From: an uncultured Cyclobacteriaceae bacterium
GTDB taxonomy: Bacteria > Bacteroidota > Bacteroidia > Cytophagales > Cyclobacteriaceae
Direction: 5' to 3'
Length of the DNA: 64,000 nucleotides
NCBI GenBank assembly: GCA_905479015.1
Contig: CAJQKV010000008.1
Location: 114,635 to 178,634 of the forward strand
The notes under the pieces are model-generated. The model saw nothing but the letters and a program-made list of their open reading frames with translations. It was not told where the DNA came from and searched no databases. A program made the position numbers and the translations under genes. Below, piece after piece: positions 1 to 11,668 of the stretch (its first letter is position 1; every line of letters begins with the position of its first letter).

Positions 1-1
1 G

Positions 2-154
2 GTGGCGATTTCAAAAGAAGTAGGATTGAAATTAGCTGAAAAGGCACAATCCAGTGGAATTCAAAAGGTCGTTTTTGATCGGGGAGGTTATCCTTTTCAT
101 GGTCAGGTGAAAGCAATGGCTGATGGAGCACGTGAGGGAGGTTTAAAATTTTAA
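2..154 (+). CDS. rplR: Ribosomal protein L18, C-terminal part (window-truncated)
   Basis: The window opens inside this gene; codons start at base 2 and the stop is at 152-154. The roughly 50 visible residues contain the L18 signature [28 protein letters not shown] in pieces: the FDRGG turn, the HG.V.A.AD segment and the terminal GL.F. L18 binds 5S rRNA in the central protuberance of the 50S subunit. It sits six bases before rpsE, the normal spc-operon order. The N-terminal half lies upstream of the window, so its length cannot be judged. Confidence 0.93.
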   Translation: MAISKEVGLKLAEKAQSSGIQKVVFDRGGYPFHGQVKAMADGAREGGLKF

Positions 155-160
155 AAAAAT

Positions 161-679
161 ATGTCACAATCAAATATTAAAATAGTCCGAGCGAGCGACA
201 TTGATCTTAAAGAAAAGGTAGTTGCGATCAAACGTGTGGCTAAGGTGGTCAAAGGAGGTCGCAGGTTTAGCTTTTCAGCTATTGTTGTCGTAGGTGATGG
301 AAATGGAGTTGTTGGATACGGGCTAGGTAAGGCCAATGAGGTCACCGATGCGATAACCAAAGGAATTGATGACGCTAAGAAAAATTTGGTACGTGTCCCA
401 GTGTTCAAAGGGACAGTACCGCATGAAGCCATTGGAAAATTTGGTGGTGGGTTTGTTTTATTAAAGCCGGCATCAGCAGGTACGGGTGTTATCGCTGGCG
501 GTGCCATGCGTGCGGTCCTTGAGAGCGCTGGAGTTCATGACGTTTTAGCTAAATCGAAAGGATCTTCGAATCCCCATAATGTAGTGAAAGCCACTTTCGA
601 TGCGCTTGCTAAAATGAGAGATCCATTGACCATTGCAAGGCAGCGTGGAGTAACACTAGACAAAGTTTTTAACGGTTAG
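161..679 (+). CDS. rpsE: 30S ribosomal protein S5
   Basis: This 172-residue protein is S5, which helps form the mRNA entry site and contributes to decoding accuracy. The N-terminal double-stranded RNA-binding domain is seen in [19 protein letters not shown] and [13 protein letters not shown]. The C-terminal domain follows, with [15 protein letters not shown] and [16 protein letters not shown]. Length matches the family. It lies between rplR and rpmD in the standard spc order and is read as one unit with them. Nothing is unusual. Confidence 0.98.
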   Translation: MSQSNIKIVRASDIDLKEKVVAIKRVAKVVKGGRRFSFSAIVVVGDGNGVVGYGLGKANEVTDAITKGIDDAKKNLVRVPVFKGTVPHEAIGKFGGGFVLLKPASAGTGVIAGGAMRAVLESAGVHDVLAKSKGSSNPHNVVKATFDALAKMRDPLTIARQRGVTLDKVFNG

Positions 680-682
680 ATT

Positions 683-862
683 ATGAATAAAGTTTTAGTC
701 ACCCAGATACGAAGTACTATTAAACGGCCCAAGAGGCAAGTGTTGACCATTCAAGCACTAGGTCTAGGTAAGCTCAATAGAACGGTTGAAAAGGAGTTAA
801 CTCCACAGATTGCCGGAATGATAAATAAAGTGAGACACCTAGTAGACGTAAAAGAAGTTTAA
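683..862 (+). CDS. rpmD: 50S ribosomal protein L30
   Basis: A 59-codon gene from ATG 683 to TAA 860-862. The product starts [19 protein letters not shown] and continues with [18 protein letters not shown], the compact L30 fold: a beta strand, the conserved basic loop, then the GLGKLN helix start. L30 is a small protein on the back of the 50S subunit. It is three bases after rpsE and one base before rplO, exactly the spc-operon slot for rpmD, which makes the call secure despite the small size. Confidence 0.95.
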   Translation: MNKVLVTQIRSTIKRPKRQVLTIQALGLGKLNRTVEKELTPQIAGMINKVRHLVDVKEV

Positions 863-863
863 G

Positions 864-1313
864 ATGAAATTAGAATCATTAAAACCTGCAGCAGGATCGA
901 TCAAGAAGAGAAAAATCATTGGTAGAGGTCAAGGATCTGGAAGGGGAGGTACTTCGACCAAAGGTCATAATGGAGCTCAGTCTCGTGCGGGTTATTCACG
1001 AAAAATTGGTTTTGAGGGTGGACAAATGCCCTTGCAGAGAAGAATACCTAAGTTTGGCTTCAAGAACAATAATAGAATCCCCTCAAAGGCGGTAAATTTG
1101 GATACACTGGAATTACTAGCAACGAGTAAGAAACTTAAAGAAATCACTGTAGAGGTTCTGATTCAAAATGGTTTGATAGGGAAAAAAGATGTGGTTAAAA
1201 TATTAAGTAGAGGGGAAATAAAGACGAAGATTTCGGTCACAGTTCACAAGTTTTCAAAGGCTGCAGTAGAGGCTATTGAGGCAGCAGGAGGAACCGCAAC
1301 AGTTATAGGTTGA
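864..1313 (+). CDS. rplO: 50S ribosomal protein L15
   Basis: This 149-residue protein is L15, a late-assembly 50S protein. The glycine- and arginine-rich N-terminal extension that threads into 23S rRNA is visible as IGRGQGSGRGGTSTKGHNGAQSR, followed by GGQMPLQRRIPKFGF and a globular C-terminal half ending EAIEAAGGTATVIG. The stop TGA overlaps the secY ATG (TGATG at 1311-1315), indicating translational coupling to the translocase gene. Confidence 0.98.
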   Translation: MKLESLKPAAGSIKKRKIIGRGQGSGRGGTSTKGHNGAQSRAGYSRKIGFEGGQMPLQRRIPKFGFKNNNRIPSKAVNLDTLELLATSKKLKEITVEVLIQNGLIGKKDVVKILSRGEIKTKISVTVHKFSKAAVEAIEAAGGTATVIG

Positions 1314-2626
1314 TGAAAAAATTCTTCAGTACCATATCAAATATATTTTCAATCGAAGAACTTCGAACTCGAATACTTAATACGCTCGGTTTTCTTATTA
1401 TTTTTAGATTAGGTTCTTTCATTACCTTACCAGGAATAGACCCATCCAAGTTAGTGGACAATGCAGGAGGCATATTTGGCCTACTCGATACTTTTTTAGG
1501 TGGTGCTTTTAGTAACGCTTCTATTTTTGGTTTGGGTATCATGCCCTATATTTCGGCATCGATTGTGTTGCAGTTGCTTACCGTGGCAGTTCCTTATTTC
1601 CAGAAATTACAAAAGGAGGGGGATAGTGGCCGAAAAAAAATCAGTCAAATTACAAGAGTGTTGACTTTATTCATATGCATGGCTCAATCTGCAGCTTATT
1701 TAACTACTATATCTGCAGACGCCATTGTTTTAAATGGATTTTTCTTTCGAATATCTTCCATGATCATGCTAACTGCAGGTACTGTTTTTTGTATGTGGTT
1801 AGGAGAAAAAATAACGGATAAAGGTATAGGTAATGGTATTTCCATGCTTATTATGATCGGTATCATTTCAAGATTTCCTGCAAGTATTGTAGCCGAAGCT
1901 ATGTCACGTGGGATGAGTCAAATGTTATTCTTTTTTATCGAGATGGTGGCTTTATTCTTTGTGGTGATGGCGACCGTAGCCTTAGTTCAGGCCATAAGGA
2001 GAATCCCAGTTCAATATGCCAAGCAAGTCGTCGGTAATAAAGTGTATGGAGGTCAACGACAATACATACCATTGAAGGTGAATAGTTCAGGCGTAATGCC
2101 GATCATTTTTGCGCAGTCTTTAATGTTTTTACCTGCCATGATTGGAGGGATCTGGGCCGAAAATAGTGATACAGCCCAATGGGTAGTCGCGACCTTCTCG
2201 AGGGTTGAGTCCTGGCAGTACAGCTTGTTGTTTGCCATTTTGATCATTGTGTTTACCTTTTTCTACACAGCTATTACCATTAATCCTACCCAAATATCCG
2301 ACGATATGAAAAGAAATGGAGGATTTATACCTGGAATTAAACCGGGTAAGCAGACGTCAGAATTCATTGATGGTGTTTTGTCCCGGATCACGTTACCAGG
2401 GTCTGTATTTTTAGCCATCATAGCTATTTTGCCCGCTTTTGCCATTTTAGGCGGTGTGAGCAGGGGTTTTGCCCAGTTTTATGGAGGTACCTCATTACTC
2501 ATCATGGTGGGTGTTATTCTAGACACTTTACAGCAAATTGAAAGTTATTTATTGATGCGACATTATGAAGGAATGATGAAGTCAGGTCGAGTTAGAGGTA
2601 GATCCCAAAACACTGGAACGGCATAA
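1313..2626 (+). CDS. secY: Preprotein translocase subunit SecY
   Basis: SecY is the channel-forming subunit of the Sec translocon in the inner membrane. The 437-residue product has about ten hydrophobic segments. Typical sequences include [16 protein letters not shown] near residue 70, the cytoplasmic loop [15 protein letters not shown] near 230, and [23 protein letters not shown] before the last helices. I take the ATG at 1313, which overlaps the rplO stop, rather than the in-frame TTG at 1310. The stop overlaps the infA ATG by one base. No map or adk gene intervenes between secY and infA. Confidence 0.97.
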   Translation: MKKFFSTISNIFSIEELRTRILNTLGFLIIFRLGSFITLPGIDPSKLVDNAGGIFGLLDTFLGGAFSNASIFGLGIMPYISASIVLQLLTVAVPYFQKLQKEGDSGRKKISQITRVLTLFICMAQSAAYLTTISADAIVLNGFFFRISSMIMLTAGTVFCMWLGEKITDKGIGNGISMLIMIGIISRFPASIVAEAMSRGMSQMLFFFIEMVALFFVVMATVALVQAIRRIPVQYAKQVVGNKVYGGQRQYIPLKVNSSGVMPIIFAQSLMFLPAMIGGIWAENSDTAQWVVATFSRVESWQYSLLFAILIIVFTFFYTAITINPTQISDDMKRNGGFIPGIKPGKQTSEFIDGVLSRITLPGSVFLAIIAILPAFAILGGVSRGFAQFYGGTSLLIMVGVILDTLQQIESYLLMRHYEGMMKSGRVRGRSQNTGTA

Positions 2627-2844
2627 TGGCAAAGCAAGCATCCATAGAACAAGACGGGACCATAGTAGAAGCACTCTCTAATGCTATGTTTCGTGTAGAG
2701 CTTGAGAATGGGCATGAAGTAATTGCGCATATCTCAGGAAAAATGAGAATGTTTTATATTAAAATATTACCGGGAGATCGTGTGAAGATGGAAATGTCTC
2801 CGTACGATCTATCTAAAGGTAGAATCGTTTATCGATATAAATAG
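2626..2844 (+). CDS. infA: Translation initiation factor IF-1
   Basis: A 72-residue S1/OB-fold protein that occupies the 30S A site during initiation. The sequence matches the family along its whole length: [34 protein letters not shown], then [24 protein letters not shown]. Length is standard. The ATG overlaps the secY stop by one base, and rpmJ follows after five bases, so it is translated from the long ribosomal transcript. Confidence 0.98.
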   Translation: MAKQASIEQDGTIVEALSNAMFRVELENGHEVIAHISGKMRMFYIKILPGDRVKMEMSPYDLSKGRIVYRYK

Positions 2845-2849
2845 TTAAG

Positions 2850-2966
2850 ATGAAAGTTAGAGCATCAGTAAAAAAGCGAAGTGTCGATTGCAAAGTAATC
2901 CGAAGAAAAGGAAAGCTCTATGTGATCAATAAAAAGAACCCGAAGTTTAAACAAAGACAAGGTTAA
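2850..2966 (+). CDS. rpmJ: 50S ribosomal protein L36, zinc-free form
   Basis: A 38-codon gene between infA and rpsM, its usual place. The product begins [20 protein letters not shown] and ends NPKFKQRQG, clearly L36. The classical L36 zinc ribbon uses Cys11, Cys14, Cys27 and His32. Here these positions are Ser11, Cys14, Asn27 and Lys32, so only one ligand remains and the protein cannot bind zinc the usual way. This matches the C-minus L36 variety known in bacteria. Confidence 0.96.
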   Translation: MKVRASVKKRSVDCKVIRRKGKLYVINKKNPKFKQRQG

Positions 2967-2967
2967 T

Positions 2968-3345
2968 ATGGCCAGAATAGCAGGAGTAGATATTCCAGAT
3001 GTAAAGAGAGGTGAGATAGGACTCACATACATATTTGGGATCGGAATAAATAGAGCGAGAAAGATCTTATTAGAGGCGGGCGTCGATGTAAACACAAAGG
3101 TGAAAGACTGGAGCGATGAAGATCAAGTTAAGATCAGAGCCATTATTACAGAGACCATCAAGGTTGAGGGTGTGCTCAAGTCTGAAATACAGTTAAGTAT
3201 AAAGAGATTGATGGATATAGGCTGTTACAGGGGCCTTAGACATCGTAAGGGCTTACCTCTGAGAGGGCAAAGAACTAAAAATAATGCGCGAACCAGAAAA
3301 GGAAAGCGTAAAACAGTAGCTAATAAGAAGAAAGCGGTCAAGTAA
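2968..3345 (+). CDS. rpsM: 30S ribosomal protein S13
   Basis: A 125-residue S13, located in the 30S head and touching the P-site tRNA and the inter-subunit bridge. The N-terminal helix-two-turns-helix domain begins [22 protein letters not shown] with [13 protein letters not shown]. The C-terminal basic tail includes [24 protein letters not shown] followed by a lysine-rich end. One base separates its ATG from the rpmJ stop. Length and order are typical. Confidence 0.98.
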   Translation: MARIAGVDIPDVKRGEIGLTYIFGIGINRARKILLEAGVDVNTKVKDWSDEDQVKIRAIITETIKVEGVLKSEIQLSIKRLMDIGCYRGLRHRKGLPLRGQRTKNNARTRKGKRKTVANKKKAVK

Positions 3346-3354
3346 AATAGCGTA

Positions 3355-3747
3355 ATGGCACAAAAAAGAAAAGATAAGGCAAAGAAAAGGGTAGTTGTTG
3401 TGGAAGCTGTGGGTGAGGCCCATATTCAGGCAACTTTTAATAATATCATTATTTCCTTAACCAACACGCAAGGGCAAGTGGTCTCTTGGGCGTCTGCGGG
3501 TAAAATGGGTTTTAGAGGTTCAAAAAAGAACACACCATATGCAGGCCAGGTAGCGGCAGCTGATTGTGCTCAGAAAGCTCATGAAATGGGTCTGAGAAAA
3601 GTGGAAGTCTTTGTCAAGGGGCCAGGAGCGGGTAGAGAATCTGCAATTAGAGCGATCCAAAATACCGGAATCGAAGTTACTGCAATTAGAGATGTGACAC
3701 CACTTCCTCATAATGGATGTAGGCCACCGAAAAGAAGAAGAGTTTAA
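3355..3747 (+). CDS. rpsK: 30S ribosomal protein S11
   Basis: A 130-residue S11 of the 30S platform. Conserved blocks seen are [37 protein letters not shown] in pieces, then [25 protein letters not shown] and [17 protein letters not shown] at the end. The N-terminus carries a lysine/arginine-rich extension. It lies nine bases after rpsM and 24 bases before rpsD, in canonical alpha-operon order. Confidence 0.98.
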   Translation: MAQKRKDKAKKRVVVVEAVGEAHIQATFNNIIISLTNTQGQVVSWASAGKMGFRGSKKNTPYAGQVAAADCAQKAHEMGLRKVEVFVKGPGAGRESAIRAIQNTGIEVTAIRDVTPLPHNGCRPPKRRRV

Positions 3748-3771
3748 TTAAGTCTAAAATACTAAGTAGAT

Positions 3772-4377
3772 ATGGCTAGATACAGAGGCCCTAAGTCCAA
3801 GATAGCAAGAAAATTTGGAGAACCCATTTTTGGTCCAAGTAAGGCATTGCTGAATAAAGCATACCCTCCGGGTCAACATGGAAAGGGCAGAAGAAAGAAG
3901 CTTTCGGAATTTGCAATCCAGCTTGCTGAAAAGCAGAAGGCGAAATATACTTATGGTCTGCTCGAAAAGCAGTTTGCTAATGTCTTCAACAAAGCATCCC
4001 GAAAAAGTGGGATCACAGGAGAGATTTTACTCCAATTACTTGAGTCGAGATTAGATAATACCATTTATAGACTTGGTATTGCATCGACGCGACGAGCGGC
4101 TCGACAATTGGTATTGCACAAGCATATTATGGTGAACGGAGGTATTGTTAATATTCCTTCGTATACTTTGAGAAACAATGATATTGTATCAGTTCGAGAA
4201 CGTTCTAAATCTTTAGAATTGATTTCAAACAGTCTCGCATCGACAGCAACCAAGACGTTTTCATGGTTGGAATGGAATAGTACAGATTACTCAGGTAAAT
4301 TTTTAAATCTTCCCGAGAGAGAAGAGATACCTGAAAATATTAAGGAGCAGCTTATTGTTGAGCTGTACTCAAAATAA
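3772..4377 (+). CDS. rpsD: 30S ribosomal protein S4
   Basis: A 201-residue S4, a primary 16S rRNA binder that nucleates 30S assembly. The start [18 protein letters not shown] and the [16 protein letters not shown] segment are characteristic, and the S4 RNA-binding domain lies around residues 90-155 ([30 protein letters not shown]). No cysteines occur near the N-terminus, so this is the zinc-free form of S4. It lies between rpsK and rpoA as expected. Confidence 0.98.
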   Translation: MARYRGPKSKIARKFGEPIFGPSKALLNKAYPPGQHGKGRRKKLSEFAIQLAEKQKAKYTYGLLEKQFANVFNKASRKSGITGEILLQLLESRLDNTIYRLGIASTRRAARQLVLHKHIMVNGGIVNIPSYTLRNNDIVSVRERSKSLELISNSLASTATKTFSWLEWNSTDYSGKFLNLPEREEIPENIKEQLIVELYSK

Positions 4378-4406
4378 TTGATTTACTAAAAGTTAAAAAT
4401 AACGAT

Positions 4407-5396
4407 ATGTCGATTTTAGCATTTCAAATGCCCGATAAAGTGGTAATGGAGAAGGCAGATGATTTTCATGGTCTCTTCACATTTAAGCCCCTAGAAAAAG
4501 GTTACGGCGTTACGGTGGGTAACGCACTTCGAAGAATTTTATTATCTTCCTTGGAGGGCTATGCCATCACTGAAATAAGAGTGCCTGGTGTACTCCATGA
4601 ATTTTCAACCATCAAAGGTATGGTCGAAGACGTAAGTGAACTGATTTTAAATCTCAAAATGGTACGCTTCAAAAAAATTGCGGGAGTTGATGACGATAAA
4701 ATTACAGTTAAGGTTTCGGGAAAGGAGAAATTGACTGGCGCTGATATTGGAATGTCAACAGCCTCATATGAAGTGTTGAATCCAGATCACATTGTATGTA
4801 AATTGGATAGCTCGGCCAAATTTGAATTAGAACTGACTGTTGAAAAAGGGAGGGGTTACGTGCCTGCTGAGGAAAATAAGGGTGAGGAGCAAGATTTTGG
4901 TGCTATTGCCATTGATTCTATTTTTACGCCCATAAAAAATGTCAAGTACAGTGTAGAAAACACTCGTGTTGAGCAAAAAACGGATTACGAACAACTTGTT
5001 TTGGACATAGAAACTGATGGATCTATTCATCCTGAAAATGCATTGAAAGGTGCGGCTAACATTTTAATACAGCATTTTATGTTGTTCTCAGATCAAAGTA
5101 TGATTTTAGATACGGCCACTAAGGGAGAGCCTGAGCAAGTGGATGAAGAATTACTTCACATGCGAAAGTTGTTGAAAACATCTCTTAATGATCTCGATTT
5201 ATCGGTGCGAGCATATAACTGTCTTAAAGCAGCTGAAGTTCGCTCACTTGGAGACTTGGTGAATCTTGAAATATCAGAAATGATGAAATTCAGAAACTTC
5301 GGAAAGAAGTCACTAGCAGAATTAGAGCAATTGGTGGTTGAAAAGGGTCTAACTTTTGGAATGGACTTGGCAAAATACAAACTAGAAGAAGAATGA
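4407..5396 (+). CDS. rpoA: RNA polymerase subunit alpha
   Basis: A 329-residue alpha subunit. The N-terminal assembly domain includes [22 protein letters not shown] near residues 33-52 and EVLNPDH. A linker leads to the C-terminal domain from about residue 250, with [21 protein letters not shown] and [13 protein letters not shown], the helix-hairpin-helix unit that contacts UP elements and activators. The arginine in LSVRAYNC matches the position used for DNA contact in other species. The last four bases overlap the start of rplQ (ATGA). Confidence 0.98.
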   Translation: MSILAFQMPDKVVMEKADDFHGLFTFKPLEKGYGVTVGNALRRILLSSLEGYAITEIRVPGVLHEFSTIKGMVEDVSELILNLKMVRFKKIAGVDDDKITVKVSGKEKLTGADIGMSTASYEVLNPDHIVCKLDSSAKFELELTVEKGRGYVPAEENKGEEQDFGAIAIDSIFTPIKNVKYSVENTRVEQKTDYEQLVLDIETDGSIHPENALKGAANILIQHFMLFSDQSMILDTATKGEPEQVDEELLHMRKLLKTSLNDLDLSVRAYNCLKAAEVRSLGDLVNLEISEMMKFRNFGKKSLAELEQLVVEKGLTFGMDLAKYKLEEE

Positions 5397-5947
5397 GACA
5401 CGGAAAAAAATTCAATCATTTAGGCAGGACAACGTCTCACCGAAAAGCGATGCTATCGAATATGGCCTCGTCATTGATTAAATATAAAAGGATAAATACG
5501 ACAGTAGCAAAGGCCAAGGCTTTGAGAAAGTATGTCGAACCTTTGATCACCAAGGCTAAAGAGGACTCAACAAATTCAAGAAGGGTAGTCTTTCAATATT
5601 TGCAGGATAAAGAATCTATTATCGAACTTTTTGGAGCGGTCGCAGAAAAAGTAGCCAACAGACCCGGTGGATATACTAGAATTTTAAAGACGGGTAGCAG
5701 ATTAGGTGATAATGCCGAAATGTGTGTGATGGAACTGGTTGATTACAATGAATTATTGCTCCAAGAAGCAAAGCCAAAAGCGGCTAAGCGATCAAGAAGG
5801 AGTAAATCCAAGTCACCATCATCTGAAACCTCAGTGGTCGAAGAAGCCGAAGTAGTGGCCTCTGAACCGGAAGTGAAAGATGAAACGATTGAAGCTTCTG
5901 ACCCAAAGACGGAAGCTTCTGATGAAGAGGAGGAGAAAAAAGATTAA
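5393..5947 (+). CDS. rplQ: 50S ribosomal protein L17 with acidic C-terminal tail
   Basis: The first 120 or so residues are L17: [21 protein letters not shown], then [24 protein letters not shown] and [19 protein letters not shown]. The protein is 184 residues against about 120-130 in E. coli. The extra part is a basic stretch ([16 protein letters not shown]) followed by a glutamate/aspartate-rich tail with near-repeats such as IEASDPK and TEASDEEE. Such tails are common in Bacteroidota L17; their role is not known to me. It is the last gene of the ribosomal operon and a terminator follows 18 bases later. Confidence 0.96.
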   Translation: MRHGKKFNHLGRTTSHRKAMLSNMASSLIKYKRINTTVAKAKALRKYVEPLITKAKEDSTNSRRVVFQYLQDKESIIELFGAVAEKVANRPGGYTRILKTGSRLGDNAEMCVMELVDYNELLLQEAKPKAAKRSRRSKSKSPSSETSVVEEAEVVASEPEVKDETIEASDPKTEASDEEEEKKD

Positions 5948-5964
5948 ATTTTTCAGAAATAATT

Positions 5965-5996
5965 AAAGGATTGAGGTTTCTCAGTCCTTTTTTTTT
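5965..5996 (+). terminator. Intrinsic terminator after rplQ
   Basis: An 11-bp stem, AAAGGATTGAG against CTCAGTCCTTT with one G-T pair, closes a four-base GTTT loop and runs straight into nine T residues. It ends the ribosomal operon. The T tract also overlaps the -33 region of the proposed carA promoter. Confidence 0.88.
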
Positions 5997-6026
5997 GTGC
6001 TTAGGTCAGCATTTCTGTTATTTTTG
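5994..6026 (+). promoter_or_regulatory. Promoter candidate for carA-eno (Bacteroidota type)
   Basis: TATTTTTG at 6019-6026 matches the Bacteroidota -7 box TAnnTTTG, and TTTG at 5994-5997 fits the -33 box with 21 bases between. The expected start point is about 30 bases before the carA ATG. This is the only site in the window where I see both boxes at good spacing. The match is by eye. Confidence 0.5.
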
Positions 6027-6061
6027 TGTCATTAGTTAGTATTAAATTTTCTATTTGAATT

Positions 6062-8448
<2,387 letters not shown>

Positions 8449-8464
8449 GGACAATTTGATTAGG

Positions 8465-8494
8465 AAAAAAAACCGGGTACTACCCGGTTTTTTT
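8465..8494 (+). terminator. Intrinsic terminator after eno
   Basis: A GC-rich stem, ACCGGGT against ACCCGGT with a three-base loop, is flanked by A residues on the left and a run of seven T residues on the right, so the A/T flanks extend the stem. It lies 16 bases past the eno stop. Confidence 0.92.
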
Positions 8495-8627
8495 ATGTCC
8501 TTTTTGGAATTTAATTATGGGTTAACCTTTCTTTTAAGAACTTATTCCATTGATTTTATCTCAAGATCAACGAAATACACACTTCTCATCTTCATTTCCG
8601 TACATTTTTTTTATCTTTAACTTGAAT

Positions 8628-8939
8628 ATGAAAAGTTTAATGCAGCAGATTCCCCCAATATTTAAAAACATGTATGTTTTGGGGACCGTATTTTTCATAG
8701 TTTGGTTAATGATATTTGATTCAAATGATATTTTGACCCAACTGTCCCTAAGGAAAAAAGAAGCAGATTTACAACAAACGCAATTCTATTATCAAAAACA
8801 AATTGAGACCGTAAAGGCTGATCGTGAAGCGTTATTTAGCAACCAAGATTTGTTAGAGCGCATTGCTAGAGAAAAGTATTATATGAGGGCTGAAGGAGAA
8901 GATGTATATGTCATGGTTCCAGAATCAACAGACGAGTAG
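8628..8939 (+). CDS. DivIC/FtsB-like septum formation initiator
   Basis: A 103-residue bitopic membrane protein. A short N-terminal cytoplasmic part is followed by one transmembrane segment around residues 16-36 (NMYVLGTVFFIVWLMIF), then a periplasmic coiled coil rich in K, E and Q (LRKKEADLQQTQFYYQKQIE), and the DivIC-family end NQDLLERIAREKYYMRAEGEDVYVM. Proteins of this type bridge FtsL and FtsQ in the divisome. I chose ATG 8628; a longer in-frame version from 8550 would add 26 residues without family resemblance. Its place directly after eno is the same as in many other bacteria. Confidence 0.85.
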   Translation: MKSLMQQIPPIFKNMYVLGTVFFIVWLMIFDSNDILTQLSLRKKEADLQQTQFYYQKQIETVKADREALFSNQDLLERIAREKYYMRAEGEDVYVMVPESTDE

Positions 8940-8967
8940 GTAAAGTAAAACCCGAGTTTATTATTTC

Positions 8968-9471
8968 ATGAAAATTTGGATCTGCATTTTAATGATGGCC
9001 CTGTCTCAGATCGTCGCAGCACAATCAGAGAATATTTTTGATAAAATGTATTTTGGCGGAGGCTTTGGTCTCGATTTTAATCAAAATGTCTTCTCATTTA
9101 GTTTAACGCCTTATGCGGGTTATAAATTGACCGAGCGTTGGTCGGCAGGTTTAGGTATAAATTATCAATTTTGGCGAGATAAAATCTTCGATCTAAAAAT
9201 CAATAATTATGGAGGCAACATTTTTGCTAGGTACAGTATTACCCCACAAATATTTGGATCGGCCAAATTAGAATATTTATCTGTAGACTTTATAAATAAG
9301 CGAGAAGGGTTTTACAATTTCCCGGTGGGATTAGGTTACGTAGTACCCATCTCTAAGTTTGCCTCCTTGTATATGATTGGGCAATATGACTTGCTGTACG
9401 ACGTCACTGAGACCAATGGAGCCTATTCAAGTCCATGGATTTTAGAGGCAGGCTTTGGGTTTGGCTTTTAA
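8968..9471 (+). CDS. Small outer-membrane beta-barrel protein, function unknown
   Basis: A 167-residue protein with a clear signal peptide (MKIWICILMMALSQIVAAQ, cleavage after AAQ). The mature part alternates polar and hydrophobic residues with many aromatic and glycine positions, such as GGGFGLDFNQNVFSF, LTPYAGYKLTERWSAGLGINYQF and the end ILEAGFGFGF, whose final phenylalanine is typical of outer-membrane barrels. About eight strands fit the length. I cannot name it further. Its last four bases overlap the stop of the convergent dehydrogenase gene. Confidence 0.75.
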   Translation: MKIWICILMMALSQIVAAQSENIFDKMYFGGGFGLDFNQNVFSFSLTPYAGYKLTERWSAGLGINYQFWRDKIFDLKINNYGGNIFARYSITPQIFGSAKLEYLSVDFINKREGFYNFPVGLGYVVPISKFASLYMIGQYDLLYDVTETNGAYSSPWILEAGFGFGF

Positions 9472-10541
9472 AACTTGACTTGATATTGCTCTGAGAGCGA
9501 TTGTAAATCCTTCACTACAGTGTCCAGTAGTGGAATCCCCTCTTTTCTTCTCAACTGCTCCATCTGTCGCTCCGGGTCTCCAGGAATAATGACTTTATTC
9601 GTTTCATTTATGGTTTCTGCATTTCTAAATCGTTTAATCCATATGTCCATGTGGGTTTTGAATTCGAAGGCAGGCCTGAAGGCATCAATTCTGAGCGCAC
9701 CGAAAAAATGACCAATTCCTTCTCCTACTGGATTGGGATCAGGATCTAAAAAAGAAACAAAAGGAGGTACCCAAGGTCCATAATTTGCACCAGAAAGTAC
9801 TGCAGATAAGATATCTACAATACTTCCCAATATGAATCCTTTGTGAGATCCATGTTCTCTATCTCCACCCAGGGGTAATAAGGCCCCGCCCTCAACAATA
9901 CCTTGAGCTGCTTGGGTGGGTTGACCCTCTTTATCTTGTAGCCAACCCAATGGCGCGGATTCATTTTTCCTTTGAAGTATCTCAAGTTTACCATTGGCTG
10001 CTGTTGTAGTAGCCATATCAGCGACAAATGGGGGCTCGTCTCCAGCCGGAACGGCAACCGCAATAGGATTGGTCCCTAAAAGGCGCTCTTTGGAGTAGGT
10101 AGGCGCTACGAGAGGGCTCGCATTGGTCATCGAGATACCAATGCAATCTGCTTCCAATGCCATCATGGCATGATAGCCTGCAATACCGTAGTGATTTGAG
10201 TTTTTGACGGCAACCCAACCTGTTCCTACATTTTTGGCTTTTTCTATGGCCAACCGCATGGCATAAGGACCCGCAACAAGTCCAAGTCCAGCATCACCAT
10301 CTACTACAGCGGTACTGGGTGTCTCATGGACCACACTGAGTTGTGGGTGGGGATTGATTCTATTTTTTTCATACAGCCGGAGGTAGCCCACCAATCTAGC
10401 TACGCCGTGTGAGTCTACTCCTCTTAAATCAGCGCTTAATAGTACATTGGCTGCTTCAATGGCTTGGTCATTGGGGCAGCCAATTTTTATGAATAAATTT
10501 ACAGCAAACTGGTGAAGCCGATCAAAAGAATATTTAGTCAT
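9468..10541 (-). CDS. Ldh2-type malate/L-lactate (2-hydroxyacid) dehydrogenase
   Basis: This 357-residue protein belongs to the Ldh2/MDH2 family of NAD(P)-dependent oxidoreductases, which includes malate, ureidoglycolate and 2,3-diketo-gulonate reducing enzymes; it is unrelated to the classical Rossmann malate dehydrogenase. Family blocks are ADLRGVDSHGVARL (residues 33-46), VAVKNSNHYGIAGYHAMMA with the catalytic histidine, TNASPLVAPT, LLGTNPIAVAVPA and HGSHKGFILG. The substrate cannot be told from sequence. Its ATG overlaps the end of the upstream ppx gene by eight bases, so they form one minus-strand unit. Confidence 0.85.
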   Translation of the reverse strand: MTKYSFDRLHQFAVNLFIKIGCPNDQAIEAANVLLSADLRGVDSHGVARLVGYLRLYEKNRINPHPQLSVVHETPSTAVVDGDAGLGLVAGPYAMRLAIEKAKNVGTGWVAVKNSNHYGIAGYHAMMALEADCIGISMTNASPLVAPTYSKERLLGTNPIAVAVPAGDEPPFVADMATTTAANGKLEILQRKNESAPLGWLQDKEGQPTQAAQGIVEGGALLPLGGDREHGSHKGFILGSIVDILSAVLSGANYGPWVPPFVSFLDPDPNPVGEGIGHFFGALRIDAFRPAFEFKTHMDIWIKRFRNAETINETNKVIIPGDPERQMEQLRRKEGIPLLDTVVKDLQSLSEQYQVKF

Positions 10542-11499
10542 ATTTCAATATTTTCGAGATGGGTTTTGTTTGAATTTTAAGGGATGTAATGGTTTGGAGC
10601 AATACCCCTTCTTTCAGCGCATAAGAGGAAATACGAGTGGTTTCTAATCCCGTTTTTTTGAGGATGAACTGGATAAGTATCGAGGCTACTACAATCATGT
10701 CTACCCTGAGTTCAATCATTCCAGGAATCAATAATCGTTCTAGTTTGTTTTTTGCGATGAGTTCATGGAAGATTTGGATCATACCGTTTTGAGAAATGGG
10801 AAGTTCCGTCGCATGTTCTTGGGCATATTTATTCATTTTCTTTTGATAAATTTCACTTAAAGTATCAAAGGTTCCCGATGATCCAATCAGCGTTTTAGGG
10901 CCGTACATCTCACAGGCCTCAAATAGAGGGTGAAGATTTATTTCTAGATAGTTTTCGATAGCCGAAATTTCAGTAGAAGTAATGGGGTCATTTCCATGAA
11001 ATTTTTCCATCATCCTTTGGCCCCCTATTTCAAAGCTTTTCATCCAAAGGGGTTGATTTCCCTTGGTAATAATGAACTCAATACTTCCGCCACCGATATC
11101 CATAATCAAACATACATCGGCACCTATATTCAGTGCTTGACATACGCCATAATGGATATAAGCGGCTTCTTCCATCCCTGAAATGACACGGGGTTCAATA
11201 CCTACTTCTTCTTTGATTCTCTGGATAAGAAATTGCTGATTTTTAGCATTTCTAACGGCACTGGTTGCAATTGCATAAACCTCATGAATATTGGCTGTAT
11301 CGATTTGTTTTTTGAAAGACTTCAACGCAGAGATGCAGCGTTCAATGGCTGCTTCGTTGATGATTCCTTGATTAATGCCGTTGGCACCAATTTTCACAGC
11401 AACCTTTTCTTTATGAAAGATCTCAAAAGTTTCATTTTCCGACTTCACCAATAAGAGGTGAAAGGTATTGGTTCCCATGTCAATAATAGCGAGATTCAT
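10534..11499 (-). CDS. Ppx/GppA family phosphatase (exopolyphosphatase-like)
   Basis: A 321-residue member of the ASKHA-fold Ppx/GppA family, which cleaves polyphosphate or pppGpp. Nucleotide/phosphate-binding motifs are IDMGTNTFHLLLV at residues 6-18, the glutamate-containing ISGMEEAAYIHYGV, the second phosphate loop IMDIGGGSIEFII, and LIGSSGTFDTL. It has only the two-domain core (about 300 residues), not the extra HD-like domains of the 500-residue E. coli Ppx, which is the short form common in Bacteroidota. Polyphosphate versus pppGpp preference is not decidable here. Confidence 0.87.
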   Translation of the reverse strand: MNLAIIDMGTNTFHLLLVKSENETFEIFHKEKVAVKIGANGINQGIINEAAIERCISALKSFKKQIDTANIHEVYAIATSAVRNAKNQQFLIQRIKEEVGIEPRVISGMEEAAYIHYGVCQALNIGADVCLIMDIGGGSIEFIITKGNQPLWMKSFEIGGQRMMEKFHGNDPITSTEISAIENYLEINLHPLFEACEMYGPKTLIGSSGTFDTLSEIYQKKMNKYAQEHATELPISQNGMIQIFHELIAKNKLERLLIPGMIELRVDMIVVASILIQFILKKTGLETTRISSYALKEGVLLQTITSLKIQTKPISKILKYD

Positions 11500-11612
11500 A
11501 GGTTTAAAGCTGACCTCGCGAATCTAAACTTTTACGCAATAAAGACCTAATACATTTATAAGAATCCCTAAGATCTTCTAGGTAATTCAGGCTTTCATTA
11601 TTGATTTCATGA

Positions 11613-11620
11613 TATATTTG
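11613..11620 (+). promoter_or_regulatory. -7 box candidate for the acyl-CoA carboxylase gene
   Basis: TATATTTG matches TAnnTTTG and lies 48 bases before the ATG at 11669, in the 169-base gap between two divergent units. No convincing -33 TTTG is seen at the right spacing (TTTC lies 17 bases upstream). Confidence 0.33.
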
Positions 11621-11668
11621 AGTGAATAAAGTAAGCCGTTATTTTAAATTTAACAAAGAGCAGATGCT

